Source: Aphelocoma coerulescens
Lineage: Eukaryota > Chordata > Aves > Passeriformes > Corvidae
Assembly: GCF_041296385.1 (NCBI RefSeq)
Contig: NC_091013.1
Coordinates: forward strand, 6,400,001-6,464,000
DNA length: 64,000 bases
Reading direction: 5' to 3'
A program made the translations under genes and the position numbers. This document shows, piece by piece, positions 1 to 23,610 of this stretch. The first letter of the stretch is position 1. Each line of letters begins with the position of its first letter. Below the pieces are notes generated by a model, which was not told the DNA's origin, searched no databases, and saw only the letters and a program-made list of their open reading frames with translations.

Positions 1-2281
<2,281 letters not shown>

Positions 2282-4189
2282 CTAAAAAAACAGCAGTGTG
2301 GTTCATAATCATTAAAATTGCATGGGCTTTTTAATAACTTCCTTGCAAAAAATACTAAAAAGTATCCATGAAGATAAGACTTGTAAAGCTGAAAATAATC
2401 AAGATTTCTGCTGAAGACTCAAATATCTTTCCATACACTCTCTTGCAAACAAACCTTATTACTAGTTACTAAAACTAAAGAGACTCTAAATTATTTGAGA
2501 GTATAATTATTACTGCCACACTAAAATTAAGTGCGCTGGTACCATAAAAGAGAACTACATTTAAGTATGATTAGACAGAATTCTTATCATAATTACGTAG
2601 ATTTTAACCTTTTTGTATTGTGCTATTTTTTTATTAATACTGTTCATCAGAAAGTGAATTAAACCTATAGGCACACATGGAAACTTCTCCTGAAAATACA
2701 GAAAAAACCCTGAAAATGGTATGATTTAATTACAGAGTTACGACATTGATCGCATTTTCAACTGATAAACTGAGGTAACTATTACCAAAAATCTGATCTC
2801 TGTATTCATTTTAAAATACTCAGCACCCCACATCATTCTACCAATAAGTCTGCTGCTGTGAAGTGGTATGACTTAAAAAGCAGATGAAGATGGTTCATGC
2901 CAAAATCCCTGGATTAACAGTACCTTCCACTGAATTCCCTCTGGAGGGGAGTGCAATGAATAATATATATACATGCATGTATATGCATGTATATATAACA
3001 TGTTATATCCATCCAGCCTTTGAGTTGCCAATTTTGAAAGGCCAACTTTGAAGATGCAACAAAGTCTTTTTTATTCGCTCTCCTCTTGCATCACACATTT
3101 TTGGCTCTCCTATTTATATATGCTGGAACCTGGACAAGCTATTGCCAGCACATCCAGTCTACTGTACTCAAGAGAGGCCTACTGAGGTTCTGCTTAGAGG
3201 AGGAAGTTGGATCTGGAAAAAGCTGAGACTGAAAGAGGAAAAAGTAGTAAAATATAAAATAAGCACAGAGAAATAATGAGAATGCTGAGGGGGGGAGATA
3301 GAGAGAGTGCAGTACAGAAAAATGACTGAGGAAGGACCAAAGGGGTGGGGAGCCAGGGAGGGAAAATTATACAGTATAATAAAGCCAATATTGTTCAGAC
3401 AGAGAAACAGCTGAAGAACTATACTGGAACTGAGGGGAACACTGCTCAGTTAATGAGAATGCCTTCTGCCTCTGCACTGTGCTCCCTCCTATTTCTCTTT
3501 GCATCCAAAGCAGTATCTGGAATGCATGGGTGAAAGTTTCCAGCAGGGCCTGATTTTCAATACATGGAATTCCTGCTGAAGCTCACTGCATGCCCTAACA
3601 AACTGAAGAGACAACAAGACTTCCCCAAAAAAACCACCCTGAAACAAGATTTCCAAACTAAAATCTAGCACTTCATATAATTGTATTAGGTGACATAAAA
3701 TACAAAAAAGCAGCAGCAGATTTCATTGGAGTAGTCATTTTGTAGAATGTGCTTGTTTGTTTATGCAATTCGATATGAGAAGCTACCTCAGAGGAAGAGA
3801 TGGTATTACAATACTTCTACACCTCTTTCAATATCCCCCACATTACAGCAAGTTACAAAACTCACTTTGCACACGAGTGTGACAATTTGCATATCTGTCT
3901 TTAAAACGTCGTAAGAAAAAATATTACTGTATGTTCTTGCTTTATAAATTATAAAATTCATACAATGTAAGTGTTCCATTTCTGCTAGAGATCATTTAGT
4001 TTACTATCTCACATAGAGAGGCCATAAATATTAGAAGAACTTGAAATACACCCTGGGAATTATTTGGTAGTATTTTACACTGAATTTCAGGAATGTGAAA
4101 CTAGAACATGTCCCAGATTTATTTTCTTAAAAGGAAGAAGGAAAGGAATAAAAAATATAACAGAGCTTCTCAAGATCTCCCATACCTAC
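2282..4189 (-). other. KDM6A: KDM6A intron, 1,908 nt
   Basis: The intron runs from GTAGGT to TTTTAG. Apart from the AT/ATGC palindromic tract at 2963-2997 and a purine-rich stretch around 3190-3360 (GAGA-rich on the plus strand), I see no repeat family or gene. Confidence 0.85.
2963..2997. repeat. Near-palindromic alternating purine-pyrimidine tract
   Basis: The tract is built of atatata arms around two acatgcatgt/atgcatgt units and reads almost the same on both strands. It is a simple-sequence element able in principle to form a cruciform or Z-DNA; this is inferred from composition only. Confidence 0.7.
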
Positions 4190-4285
4190 CTGTAATTTCT
4201 GTGGTGTCAAGCACCAAGAATGAATTTGTTGCTGTACAGGAGGATGTGACACTGTATGGCCACTGCTCCAAACATCTGAAGTATT
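4190..4285 (-). CDS. KDM6A: KDM6A linker exon (96 nt)
   Basis: This 32-codon exon follows a ttctctcag acceptor and ends at a GTAGGT donor. It encodes [20 protein letters not shown] and [12 protein letters not shown], matching the human [20 protein letters not shown] region with four or five substitutions. It is the most divergent of the short exons here, as expected of disordered linker. It begins and ends in phase 0, so it joins in frame either to the NLS cassette or to the exon before it. Confidence 0.95.
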
Positions 4286-4942
4286 CTGAGAGAAAATGTT
4301 ACATTAAAATGTGTGACTATCAAAGGGCCAACATAATTTCTTTTACTATCTAGATTTCATCTTATTCATGTAAGAACTAGTCATTGTTTCAAGAATAATA
4401 ATATAAGAACATATAATATAATAGTAAGAATGTACTAAAATATACCAAGTCTCATTCTACCATTCCCAATAGTATCAGAGTAGTCTGAGGAAAAAGTTAA
4501 TGATACCTAATACCATAAGGAGAAACAAGCAAATCAAATTATGCAATTAAATGTATGCTACTTTTAAAACTGAATACTTTATCTACTATAACACTATTAC
4601 ATGATGATGAAACACTTGAATTCTAAATATAAGCAAAGGCAATAGACAGGATGACATGATTGTCTCCCTCTCAATCATCAGACTACAACTGTACTGCTTC
4701 ACTGACACAACTACAACTGCAGTATAGTGCCACCAACCTGCACTGCCCTTATGCACCTCCTGTCTGAGCTGGAATCTGATTAAACATATCACTGAAAAAT
4801 GTTTTTTAAAATTTCTAAAAACATTCCCCACCTTGATGCCAAAGGATTAAAATTTACAGCACAAATTCTGTGCCTGCTGCATCATTTCAATGCCTATTTC
4901 CATATAATTTTGGTAGGGGCTCTAGTTCATTGGAATATATAC
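4286..4942 (-). other. KDM6A: KDM6A intron, 657 nt, between NLS cassette and next exon
   Basis: The intron has a GTATAT donor, weaker than most in this gene, and a TCTCAG acceptor. It is AT-rich without a visible repeat. Confidence 0.85.
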
Positions 4943-5098
4943 CTTTGTTGGACTAGATGTTCTTTTCCTCTTGGCAGGACTGGTCAGGTCATCTACTTGG
5001 CTAGAAGGAATCATGTGTAGTGGCAAGGATTGCTGTGAAATTGGTGTTTGAGTGAGGCCTAGTACAGGTTCAGTATTTGGATGATGAGGTTTACAAGC
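4943..5098 (-). CDS. KDM6A: KDM6A alternative exon carrying the nuclear-localisation signal (156 nt)
   Basis: This is a 52-codon phase 0-0 exon, preceded by a pyrimidine-rich tract and attcttag acceptor and followed by a suboptimal AAG|GTATAT donor. It opens with ACKPHHPNTEPVLGL and ends with SPAKRKRTSSPTK. The AKRKR core flanked by Ser/Thr-Pro is a monopartite basic nuclear-localisation signal. In mammals the corresponding cassette (exon 14 by usual numbering) is alternatively spliced and present in the longer KDM6A isoforms; its NLS promotes nuclear location. Nearly every residue is conserved (for example Thr for Ser in DDLTSPAKRK). That it is alternatively spliced in this species is inference, although the weak donor agrees with it. 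Confidence 0.94.
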
Positions 5099-9710
<4,612 letters not shown>

Positions 9711-9992
9711 TTATATATAACATTATGAAATTTTAAAAACTTCTAAAGTTCTATACTAAAATTACAGGCCAAAAAAGACCCAAAGTTAAAAATACTTCCA
9801 CGTACTTTCAAAGCACTTTTTTGGGTTTAAACAATTTTCTAAGAGATTAATAGCACAATTACGAATTACTCAACCTTCTGCTATAAAAGTGAATGTTAAC
9901 TCTTTCCTCCTCTGAACACAGACCCCTTCCCTGACATTGTGGAAAATACCACCATTCTCCCTGTCACACATAGCAATTATGGTTTTTATATA

Positions 9993-10014
9993 TGTGTGTG
10001 TGTGTGTATGTATG
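9993..10014. repeat. (TG)7 microsatellite with TATG extension
   Basis: Seven uninterrupted TG units at 9993-10006 are followed by TATG units to 10014. This is a short dinucleotide repeat, possibly polymorphic. Confidence 0.85.
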
Positions 10015-12758
10015 TATAAAACATGTACAACATCTACATATTATGTTGTTCGCTCCTTTTCTTCTAAATCCTTGTATTTGTCCCATATCTACATTTGGAC
10101 TGAGAATTTTTGCATCTCCACTCAAATCTTTCTTACATTGTCATTTCCCCTTCACTAATACAATGTACTTTCCATTCACCTTGACAAATGCAATCACCTC
10201 TCATCTACATAACAAATTAATCTAACCACACGTCATATTCTTTCAAATGCCTTTTCTTCTTTCATTACATTAGACAAATTATTCATCCCCACTTTAAAGG
10301 CCTCCCACAACCCATCTTCCCCAATAATATTTTACATACTATTAAAATGCATCTTTGCTCTAGCACTGATGCAAGGCTTGGTTACCACTTCAAACAAAGC
10401 ACCTTCATCACCTTCTCCAGCTGCTCCTCATCTGCCTCTATGCTCAGATGAATTCCTTCAAGCAGCCACAAAACCATCTCACTGCTGTTCATGAGTACAA
10501 ATGAGGAAATCTTTTGTGGCCAGCAGCTGGCTGGCTGAAATCACTGCATACCACAGTGCTCAGCAATGTCTTGCTGTTTGCTCAGTAGCCATGTATTTGT
10601 ATCAACAAGCCACTGCTTTTCAGACAACATTTGTAAAATATAAGATGTGACAAAGGACTGTCCCTGTGTGTTTAGAGTGTCCCACCCATACACAGCCCCT
10701 TGCAGAACACAATGACACCAATTTCGTAAAATACCCAAGGTTTGTATAAAGTTTGGTTACTGACAGAGTTGTGCACACACCTGCACTGCCTGTCCATTCA
10801 AAAACCTCTGTGAGCTTAAATTTCCAGCACACAAAATTTGTGCTTTTTGATAAAATCTAACTACACAGACAGGCAAGACTGAGGACTGAACTGATGAGCA
10901 TCTGTAGCCTTACCTCACTCTCTGTAATTGCACTCGCCTTTATGTTTTTTATTCTACCTGTCCTACACAGCACATTTTTTTATTCAGTGGGCTCACACTT
11001 GTTAATAGACAGCACACCACTTCTGCAAATGGACTGCCAACTTCCAAACTTCAACAAAGGCAGTCAAACACAAAATTGCATCTACTGAACAACATTTGCC
11101 TGAGGTGGTTTAAGAAGTATCACTTGTGAATTGTGGTCACAAGCAGAAGTTCAAATATTTCAGGGGCTGCAAGAAATGCCAGGTTAGGAGTCCAGTGGTT
11201 ACAGTGCTGAAAAAAATACTTTATCTTGACTGAAAATCGATCAAGTCAAAAATCTACTGATCGGGGGAAAAAGAAATAAAAACTCCAGTGATTTTTGCAG
11301 ACACATAACACAAATTTGTCTCATTAAATTAATAAACAAGCCATTATTTTGATTCAAATCCCAAGCCTTTGAAGTCCTTCAGCATACAGAAAATACTTGT
11401 GCTTTAAGGAAAAAAGGCTTCTGTGAGGTTGGTTATTGGAATTCACCTGAGCAACTGTACATTAAGGGTATATGTACCAGGTGCTGTTCCAGACAGAGCC
11501 TGAGATAAAGATAATAGTTCAGGGATTATGAACAAGGGTAAAAAAAAAGACATTAAACAATTTCCTCTATCTTTAGAAACCTTGTGTGCCTATTTTCTGT
11601 TTCATCAGAACCTTGCTGGATTGAAAGATAACATGTTGTATCCTTGTGAGATCTTTACTGAGGTTCACTGATAAAAAAGAATGAGTCTATTTCTAGAAGA
11701 CAGAAATGAGAACCAGCAATCCCTATCTGGTTTCTCTGCTGAAACAAGGGTTGCTTCCCAATTTTATCTTCCTGCACAGGGAGTTGAAAAAGGTAGAAGG
11801 CAAGAAAGGGAGAGCAAACAAAAGTTTTCCACTAGAATAGCACAGGCAGAGGAAACTGGATCTGTTCTTGAGCATAAAATGAAGAATGTACATAAAGAAG
11901 GTGATGGAAAACCCCTGCTAAGCTGTGCAGTTTCCCATTTACAAGACCTATCTCCAATTCTCAACCAGCATAATTGACTATTTTCCCACTTCTGGGACAT
12001 TTTTAATATGATAAACCAAACCACAGACCTTGTCCATACTTCACAAATGTTCCATGCTCTTTTGCAGATCTGTGCAATCTCATTTGGAACAAATCCCTCT
12101 GATGTGCTAGCCTGGCTCACGTGCCTTTTCTTCATGCTTATCAATCATTCTCACATTGAACTTGTGACAATCACATTTTCCTCAGTAAACACGCCTGTCT
12201 CTGAAGACATGAACTTCTTCCCCATTTCAGCACCTTGGATGCCCCATCCAACCACATGGACAGCATCCAGGAATGCTCCTAGCCAAAAATCACTGCGAGA
12301 GCACTCAGGGAATTCTAAGCAGGTATTTATGTTGTTCTTACACTCTTCCTTATGCAACAGCTGAGTACAGCTGGAAAGAATACTGTGACAGATTTGATCT
12401 TCAGTCTCACTAATTTAATGTCATTTTGGGCAAAGTGATGAAAAGAATTGTTGTCTGGAAAGCAAATGGAACAGCAAAAGGAAGGAAGGAGCAAACTGCT
12501 CTTCTGCACCTGGAAAGATCTTACTGTGATGTCTACCTGAACTAGCCAGCATTCATCAGCTCAACTGGGTATGTTTTTATTTGGGAATCACAGGGCTTTC
12601 CTCCACAGTCACAGCTTTGGAAGCCAGCAACAGGAGCAAAGATTTTAGTAATTCTCTCACGAGACATCTGAACTTGCCTAAATTCCAATCTGGCTCAATA
12701 AACACTAACTAGCTAAGGAAAATAAACAAAAGATATTTTCAAACTGATTTTTCCTGTC

Positions 12759-12776
12759 AAAAAAAAAAAAAAAAAA
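12759..12776. repeat. A18 homopolymer
   Basis: Eighteen consecutive A residues. No retroposed body is recognisable directly upstream, so I call it a simple repeat only. Confidence 0.8.
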
Positions 12777-14387
12777 GAGTTCAATCTAGAAATACAAATA
12801 CAAGTATGTTTTGACTGGGTTTTTCAAGTAGCATTCTGGCAGATGGCAGGTATTTTCTATTATTTTTTCGAAGCAGCAGTGCACCACCCGGACTGTGCTT
12901 CCTGAGGAGGTGTTTTTATTACCAGCTGCTAAAGACTAAATCTGTGATAAACACCAGACTCTGATAAATACCACTGTTAACCGGGAAGAGCAAAGGAAAT
13001 GGCATTATTCCTTCAATGTTCCAGTTAAGACCACTCTATCCCTTTCTCCACATAGCAGATACCCACACAACGAAACTGGGTGACCTACGCTGATTGAAAT
13101 AAAGAGAGTTAATCCAGTTTTCAGACAGTAGACAATTCTCAAAGTCACTGCTCTTACTGCTAACACAGAGACCTGTGGCAGGATTTTATGAATACAACCA
13201 CGTGACTTTGCTTCTATTATGGCAACATACATCAAACAGAGATGAAAAAGAACTGGTCAGCTCTTTTGAGAAGCCTGTCTTCCACTGATCAGATGCACAG
13301 CCTTTCTGGATGAAACTGCTGACAATCTGTACTAGGTGACATAATACCAAACGAAAAAAAAAAAATTCAAAGGGCTTACTGAGATGTAAGCAACACTGCC
13401 CTGTGAGAGCAAAAAGAGCAGCACCCAGAGTCCTGCAGCAAACTCCTCCAGCAGTTTCACATGTGATTTCACAGAGATGACTCAAAATTAGCCCACTGAT
13501 TTTGACATTTTGTCACAGAGCACAAATTATCCCACTCCAAATCCATACACAACCTGCATCACAGAAAAAGAAAGCACTATGGCTATAACTTAAAGCCAGT
13601 TACAAATTTGAGTTAAATGACCATTATGTGAAGAGGGGGGAAAAAAAAATTATGGGCATAAGCAGGCTAAATTAATATATAGAATAATAAATCAGATGAA
13701 GAACATGGAGAAGGTGAATGAAGAAGTTCTGTACTGGGCTGAACAATTTTAACAAAATATTCTGGAAATACTTTTATATGGCATGAAGGACAAAAGCATT
13801 TTATTCTACCCACTTTTTAGATTGTCTAAAAATTATTTATCAGCTTTCTATAAACATGGAAAATGACAATTTAAAAAACAGTAATTCCTTTTCACTTCTT
13901 CTGTGGGTTTTTTTACCAAACCTCATGATAAACCTTTTAGTTACAGAAATAGGCTTTCATTATATTGTAAAATTAAAGAGAAAGAAAATGTAAATTTTTC
14001 AGTTGCCATGTTCTTCTAGTCTGACACAGAGTATTTAGGTTTACTGCATTTAGCCTGGCTATTCAAGGGATGTTATCAGAGGCAGAACAGAGAACACAGA
14101 ATTCCAACTGCTGCCCTTTCTCTGAAAGACCACCCTCTCACTGCCCAAAACCTAACACACATACTGCAGCAAGCCTAAGAGCTTTTTAATTCTGTAAGTT
14201 TAATTAAAATATTTTCCTCCTCTCTTATTTACTTGACTGTCTACTGCTACATGTTCTACTTGGGTGAAAATCTCACGTCCCATGCGCAGTGTGCCTAGGA
14301 CTCGCTTTGGAAACGGAGCCTTAAAAAACACTGCTGAAGGCAAAGATGGAAAAAACGTAACACAGAGGAAAATAGAAGTTAATTTTA

Positions 14388-17971
<3,584 letters not shown>

Positions 17972-18006
17972 CTGGATTTCATATAAGTGGGCAATGTGAA
18001 ACTGAA
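17972..18006 (-). CDS. KDM6A: KDM6A micro-exon (35 nt)
   Basis: This very short exon follows a cttacag acceptor, completes the Ile codon split from the previous exon, and encodes QFHIAHLYEIQ before a GTAAGC donor. It ends in phase 0. It forms part of the A-helix of a TPR whose other half ([14 protein letters not shown]) lies in the next exon. The human equivalent, from memory, reads YETQ, so this copy has Ile for Thr near the exon end. At 35 nt it is far too short for ORF-based gene finding; it is supported by splice sites, phase and exact position in the protein. Confidence 0.93.
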
Positions 18007-20762
18007 CTGTAAGAGTGGGAAAATCAAAATTATTAGTTTTAATGAACAACAGCAATTACAATGTGTTACTTTGAAGTGAGGGATAAACAATGTTTCAAAT
18101 TTATCAATGCAAACCCAAGAAATACATTTTGAAGACACCAAACGAGTATTTTTTTACATTGATATATTACACTTAATATACCAGACCAGACAGAAAATGA
18201 ATCTGTATCCTAACAAAGCACAAAAACTGCAAACAGATATTGAGAAAAGCAGTCCATGGATTTTATCTGTATTTTGAAACACAGAGTCCCCATAAGCCTT
18301 TCAGTAAACTTAGCAATAAAATCTCCAGAAGGTGAGGTTAAGAGAACACAGGTAATACTTTCTGTACATAACCAAGGTAGAAATAAACATTTTCATTCAG
18401 CTGCCAAGACACAGACTAGCTGGGTTACAGAACATTATGTTATGCACTGCCAGTTTTATATGGGATCTTAAATTTAAGTGGCTTTTTCTTCCTTTTTAGG
18501 AATTGTCTTTCCCCTGTTAAACTCAGAATTAAGTGTTAATTGCAGGTGATATTCTGATTATTACTGTAAAGCATTTTCAATTCCTCACACAAATTGTCCA
18601 GAATGCCACAATACTACCAGCACCTCGTGCAGGTAAGAGGATTGCTGGGCGGAAAAAGAAAAATGAAAGTTGCTCAGGAGTAAAAGCAGAGGGAAAATTA
18701 CCCTCACACTGCTCAAATCATCACAAAAAAGACTTGAGAACTGCTAATCTAGACTATCCATGAACCAGTAGATAGCTAAAGCTAATTGAGATGAATGTAA
18801 TCTTCATTCTGCTTTGATGAGGAAAGAAAAGTTCCTTTGAGACAGACTTTTGCTCCATGTTCTTGAGGATTACAAATAAGAAAATACCCTGTGTTTGAGT
18901 CAAGCTCAATTTATTTCAATTACACAGACTTCTTTCCCTTGAAGCTACAGAATAGTGTGACACCAAATTACCATACAGGTAATAGGTTCAGGGTTTCACT
19001 CTGGGTCATAAGGGAGGGAAAAAAAATCTTCCTTTGTGCACTGCTTTGTCCTTCACTATAAAGACAGAAGCCGAGTGCACTTTGGAAACCAGGTCAGAAT
19101 GAAATGCATCATCTAAAATTTTAATAAACTTTTTGTGTTCCTTGCTAAAGGGCACATAACACACCCATTATGTTCACTGCATCATCAAACTTCACTCTGT
19201 ACTGATGAAAGAAAAACCCTGCTTTTGTTTCCAGAGTTCATTATCTAAAAAATCTCTCTATTTTTTTCCTCTCCTAACAAAACCCTCTCAGTGTGAAGCT
19301 CCAAGACGAAGTGATGCCTTGGAGGGGAAAGGAAAATTAAAGGTGCCACATTAGAGACTGCCTAAATAGGAAGAAGAGATGCTTAGCACTCAAACATTTC
19401 TGCTAGGAGCACACTCAGTGCAATGCTGCTACTCACCCAGCCTTTAGAAATGCAAGGGGGAGGATTAAATAGAGCATTTAGTGAGGGTACTAACACCCCA
19501 GGGCAGGGGGTACGGTTCTCCTTCCCAGGTTCTCCTTCCCAGAACAGCACAGGGGGACCTGACCAAGCCCCTCCCATTCCTCTTCACTCTCTTTGTTTGG
19601 GTTTGTCAGGGAGTGAGGCCTTTACATGGGGCCACCCCTCTACACAAATCTGGGGGCAGGGAGGACTAGGGGGGAAGGGTTAGGAAAACCTTACAGAAAT
19701 TCAGAGATTTAGTGAAAACCGATAAAGTTAGTGAGAAAGAACATGAACAAACATGAAGTACAATACAGAATCACGTGTCTGATAGAAAAGCAATAAAAGC
19801 CTATTGACTCAGGGAGAATTCTGCAAATTTTTACAAAATTATCTGTGCCTGTTCCTGATAAGTGACAAAGCTTTGAAGACGGCCTTGAAGCACAGCTGGC
19901 TCTTTGATACAGCCAGTGGTTTCAGCCATGTGAACAAACTTCCTTTCACTACCCCTGATCACAGAACATCCACAATTCAATCCCATTCATAAAGAAATGC
20001 TTTTAAATATTTTATCCGATGCCTCTGAAGTTAAGACTTAATTAGTAACTTAAGCTCCAGAGCATGAAGATACCTTAAAACCTGAAGGAATCATCTCCTT
20101 CACAACTCTGCCTTTTAATTCTTACAGACTCCAAAACATGGAGAAACACGTGTTTATTCTTGCATACAATTCCACTAACTGTGGATAAATACTTGCAGGA
20201 CACTCTGTTACAGCCAGCAGTACCTGCTGCCTGTGACAGATCACACTGCACTAAAGACTAAAATGTTCAAATACAGACTAATACATAGCATCAAATAAAA
20301 CAAAATATCAAGTTTTTTACCTTTCCTTATTTCTACAGTCTAAGATTGATGCTGAATTTTAGGTCTATAAATTTACCTGGCAAGAAAATAATCACTGAAA
20401 ATTTACAGATTATCAAGATGATGCAAAGTTTTAAATAATTACTATTAAATGTATACCACGGCACGAGCACTCGGTTTATAAATAAATAAAAAGCGGTCAA
20501 ACAGTAAGTTTCCTCCAGAATTCAAGTCTTCAGAGTAATGAATAGGCTAAGTCTCAATTTTTACTTGTTCCATTTACTGAAACAATGCACAATTCCACTG
20601 GAACATCTGTCTCCCCCGAGAGAGGAGACAGGTTTTGTAGTCTCCCTCTCTCCGTACCAATTATTTTGATTTTGGAGCACCTGTTCATTAAAAATTGATA
20701 CAGTTGTGAGCATAAGACTTAAAAAAAATCCACAACAAAATAAATACTTATTGGTTACTTAC
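18007..20762 (-). other. KDM6A: KDM6A intron, 2,756 nt
   Basis: The intron runs from GTAAGT to TTACAG. It contains a G/C-richer block at about 19430-19680 with a 14 bp tandem duplication. Open frames there on both strands are products of base composition. Confidence 0.82.
19514..19541. repeat. 14 bp perfect tandem duplication
   Basis: The unit ggttctccttccca occurs twice back to back (19514-19527 and 19528-19541) inside a G/C-rich patch. It is a small, probably recent slippage duplication. Confidence 0.9.
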
Positions 20763-20817
20763 TTTCAGCGTTAGACAAAGTGCAGGGGTTGCAGTCAATC
20801 AAAGCTAACTGAAAATG
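20763..20817 (-). CDS. KDM6A: KDM6A short TPR exon (55 nt)
   Basis: This exon starts in phase 0 after ctttccag and ends one base into an Ile codon before a GTAAGT donor. It encodes [18 protein letters not shown], the B-helix of a TPR and the loop into the next, about human residues 189-207. The Ile for Val in LALIDC is conservative. The 55 nt length equals the human exon as I recall it, so the exon structure is preserved here. Confidence 0.95.
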
Positions 20818-22810
20818 CTGGAAAGAAAAAAGAATTATTTGCTTTTCAAACAAAGTAATACTAACACTTGGGCAAACTACTAGAGTAAATCAATCTGTAC
20901 TTGAAAATCAATACTGCATTTTACCATGTGTCTTAAAGAAAACAATTTCCAATTTTTGTTCAACTGCTTACTAGAGGAGAGTAAATTATTTTTATTGCCA
21001 ACACTGCAATGCTTCTAGTAATTTAAGATGGCAACAGACACGTTCATGAAACAACTGGAGTAGCATCTGGAAGGATGAAGGCATCAAATGAATGCTCGAA
21101 ACTGGAAGATCAAGTTTAAATCCACAGCTGGGACTGCAGACACACCAGCTCATAGCCTCATAGAGATTAATACTTAAGTTCTCAATCTATCTAGAAAAAC
21201 AGAACACTCTTCCTAAAAAATGAGTGAATTTTAAGTCTTTAAAAAACTGAACTCTTGTCAAAAAGCATTTAATTCGAATACCTCTACATTACACGAAAAA
21301 TATCTTTTAAAACATCTCTGCATTCTTAGTTCTGAGGTAAGTTTTTCACTCTTCCACAAAGAAGGTCACAAAAGCAGAGCAATGAAGTCTGTCTGCAAGT
21401 GTCATGTTAATTCATTGATCACTAGTTTGAGACACAAGTGTTTTAAAATGAATGGAACAGGCACAGAAACTCCAGTGCCTCTGTTCCATAAACTTCCAAG
21501 AAAATCCCCACACAGTGTAAAATTTCGACTGACATATTAGTTCAACAGAGAATAAGGCCTAGGAATACAGAGCCCAGGAGTTACCCTGTGAAATACTACT
21601 GTTAATAAATACAATTATTTACAAAATACAGTGTCAGGTGATTTCTAACACACAAAACATGATTGACACTTTAGTATGCTTTGTTCTCTTAGCTCAAAAA
21701 GGATAACTTAGCTCCAACTATTCAGGATGCCAAACTAGGTGGCACTGGGAGCCTACGGGTGTAGCTGGGAAGAAAATAAATCTGTATCAACAGATACATG
21801 CAACACATTTTCAGTATTGTTGTATTCAGAGCTATTAGACACTACTTAACTTTCCCCATGGTCATAATAACTCCTTGTGTACAGCATGTCTGTATAAAAC
21901 CCATCTCTGAGATTTGTAAGATTTTATCAGACCATCACATTTCCCAAAACCCCTAATTTGAACAGGGACAAAAAATTAGAAAATTAATGTATTACCCATA
22001 ACAAGACAAGAATGCTGACACTCCCATGAGCTCTGAGATACACTGATGCAGCTTCCTCCTCACTCAATTCATCATCATCATTTGTAACATATAACAGCAT
22101 TTAAGAAATGAACCGAACTCAAGCCGAATAACAACACGAATTCATGATTTATAATGAACATTTTAGTAATATCCCCCCAGAAGAGAACACAAAAACCAAT
22201 GGATTCACATTGTAAAATAACATTTTAACCTTAGCGCAAGCATTAAATAATAGCTTACAAATATTAATTATTAGCTTATTTCTCTGCTGTGCCTGTTCCT
22301 TTCTCTACTGTTCAGCAGGCAGACAACTTACAGTCTCCCCTCACTTACATTGCAATGCAGGTTGAGTGTCTCAGAGACATCCTTTAGTCTGTTACCATAG
22401 TGATTCTACTAAGCAGGCAACTTTAAAAAAAACAAACCTAAATAAAAATAAAATGCTCTATCTTAAATTGCATTTTGCCTGCCAAAAGAAAAAAAAGGCT
22501 CTGGCCTGTACAACTGAGTGTTACCAATCTAAAAGGTACAAAATCCTTCCTGTACAGATGTGTCATCTTGCACCATCACTTACAATTACTATGAAAAGAT
22601 ACAGCAGAATGGAACAGATTTGCTCTCACCTAGCAATGCCATTATAAAAAATAAGCAGATCTAAAGAGAAAAGATTGACAACTGTTCTGTAGCAGCTTTT
22701 CTGAAGGGTTATTGCAGTGAGACTCACTAAGAGAATGCAGGCAACCATATAAGAAAATTGAATCATTTTAATATATAAATATGCCAATAGTATCAAGTGC
22801 TATACAGTAC

Positions 22811-22826
22811 AAAAAAAAAAAAAAAA
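22811..22826. repeat. A16 homopolymer
   Basis: Sixteen consecutive A residues with no recognisable retroposed sequence next to them. Confidence 0.8.
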
Positions 22827-23540
22827 GCAGAAATATTCTCAGCAATGCCTCCTAAAAATTTAAACATTCACTGCTACAGTAGCCAACTTGTGAAATTCAA
22901 AATCCACATTATGAAAATTTTCTAAGTGTGGTAAATTTCTACTTGTACTGTTCAGTAATCTACGAACAGTAAAGAAATTGATAAACCAAAGCCAGTAATT
23001 ACAGAAAAATACACCATCAGCACTAGACAGTTATCACAATTAAAAGCAATACACAGAAACCCCAGAACCTTTCAAACCAAGAACCTCTGAAATGCACCTA
23101 CACGAGCAAACCTACACCTCTTGCCGGATAAATAATACATAGCTCCCCGTTAAGTATTCAAAATCAGACAAAAAACCCCCATGCACGAATTCTAACACAT
23201 CGACCTTGTCAGCCAAAAGCAGATCCACTAATCACAATTACCAGCACCACAAAATTAAAAAAATAGTAGTAATTTCCAACTTCCATTTCTGCAACCAACA
23301 GCAGCGGCTGGCAAACATCTGCACCCCTCTCAAATATTGCAGCACTGAGCTGGCTACTGCTGTGTGGAATAGTTGTTATGCAGGAGAGGCCGCTGCAGCT
23401 CAGAGACGACACACAATACCTCAAGGCAGACAGCAGTCTATAGAAATTCAAATCCCCAGTAAGAGGATTTACCTAGAAGGCAGTGTTCTGAATGTTAAAA
23501 ACTAACAGGCTCTCCTCAAGGGCTGCGGCTCAAGGCACAA

Positions 23541-23610
23541 TCACAGAACCGTTTAGGTTAGAAAAGACCTTTAAGATCATCCAAGCCCTCAATCACCTTG
23601 ATTTGTAGCC
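23541..23610 (-). mobile_element. CR1 LINE 3' end, short decayed fragment
   Basis: The sequence tcacagaaccgtttaggtta, then gaaaagacctttaagatcat and ccaagccctcaatc, matches the reverse complement of the CR1 3' terminus with several substitutions. The match fades after about 70 bp. It is on the minus strand. Confidence 0.8.

Noticed and set aside
11680..12510. Overlapping open frames on both strands inside a KDM6A intron
   Set aside because: No recognisable product and frames open on both strands; no splice sites flank a conserved segment.
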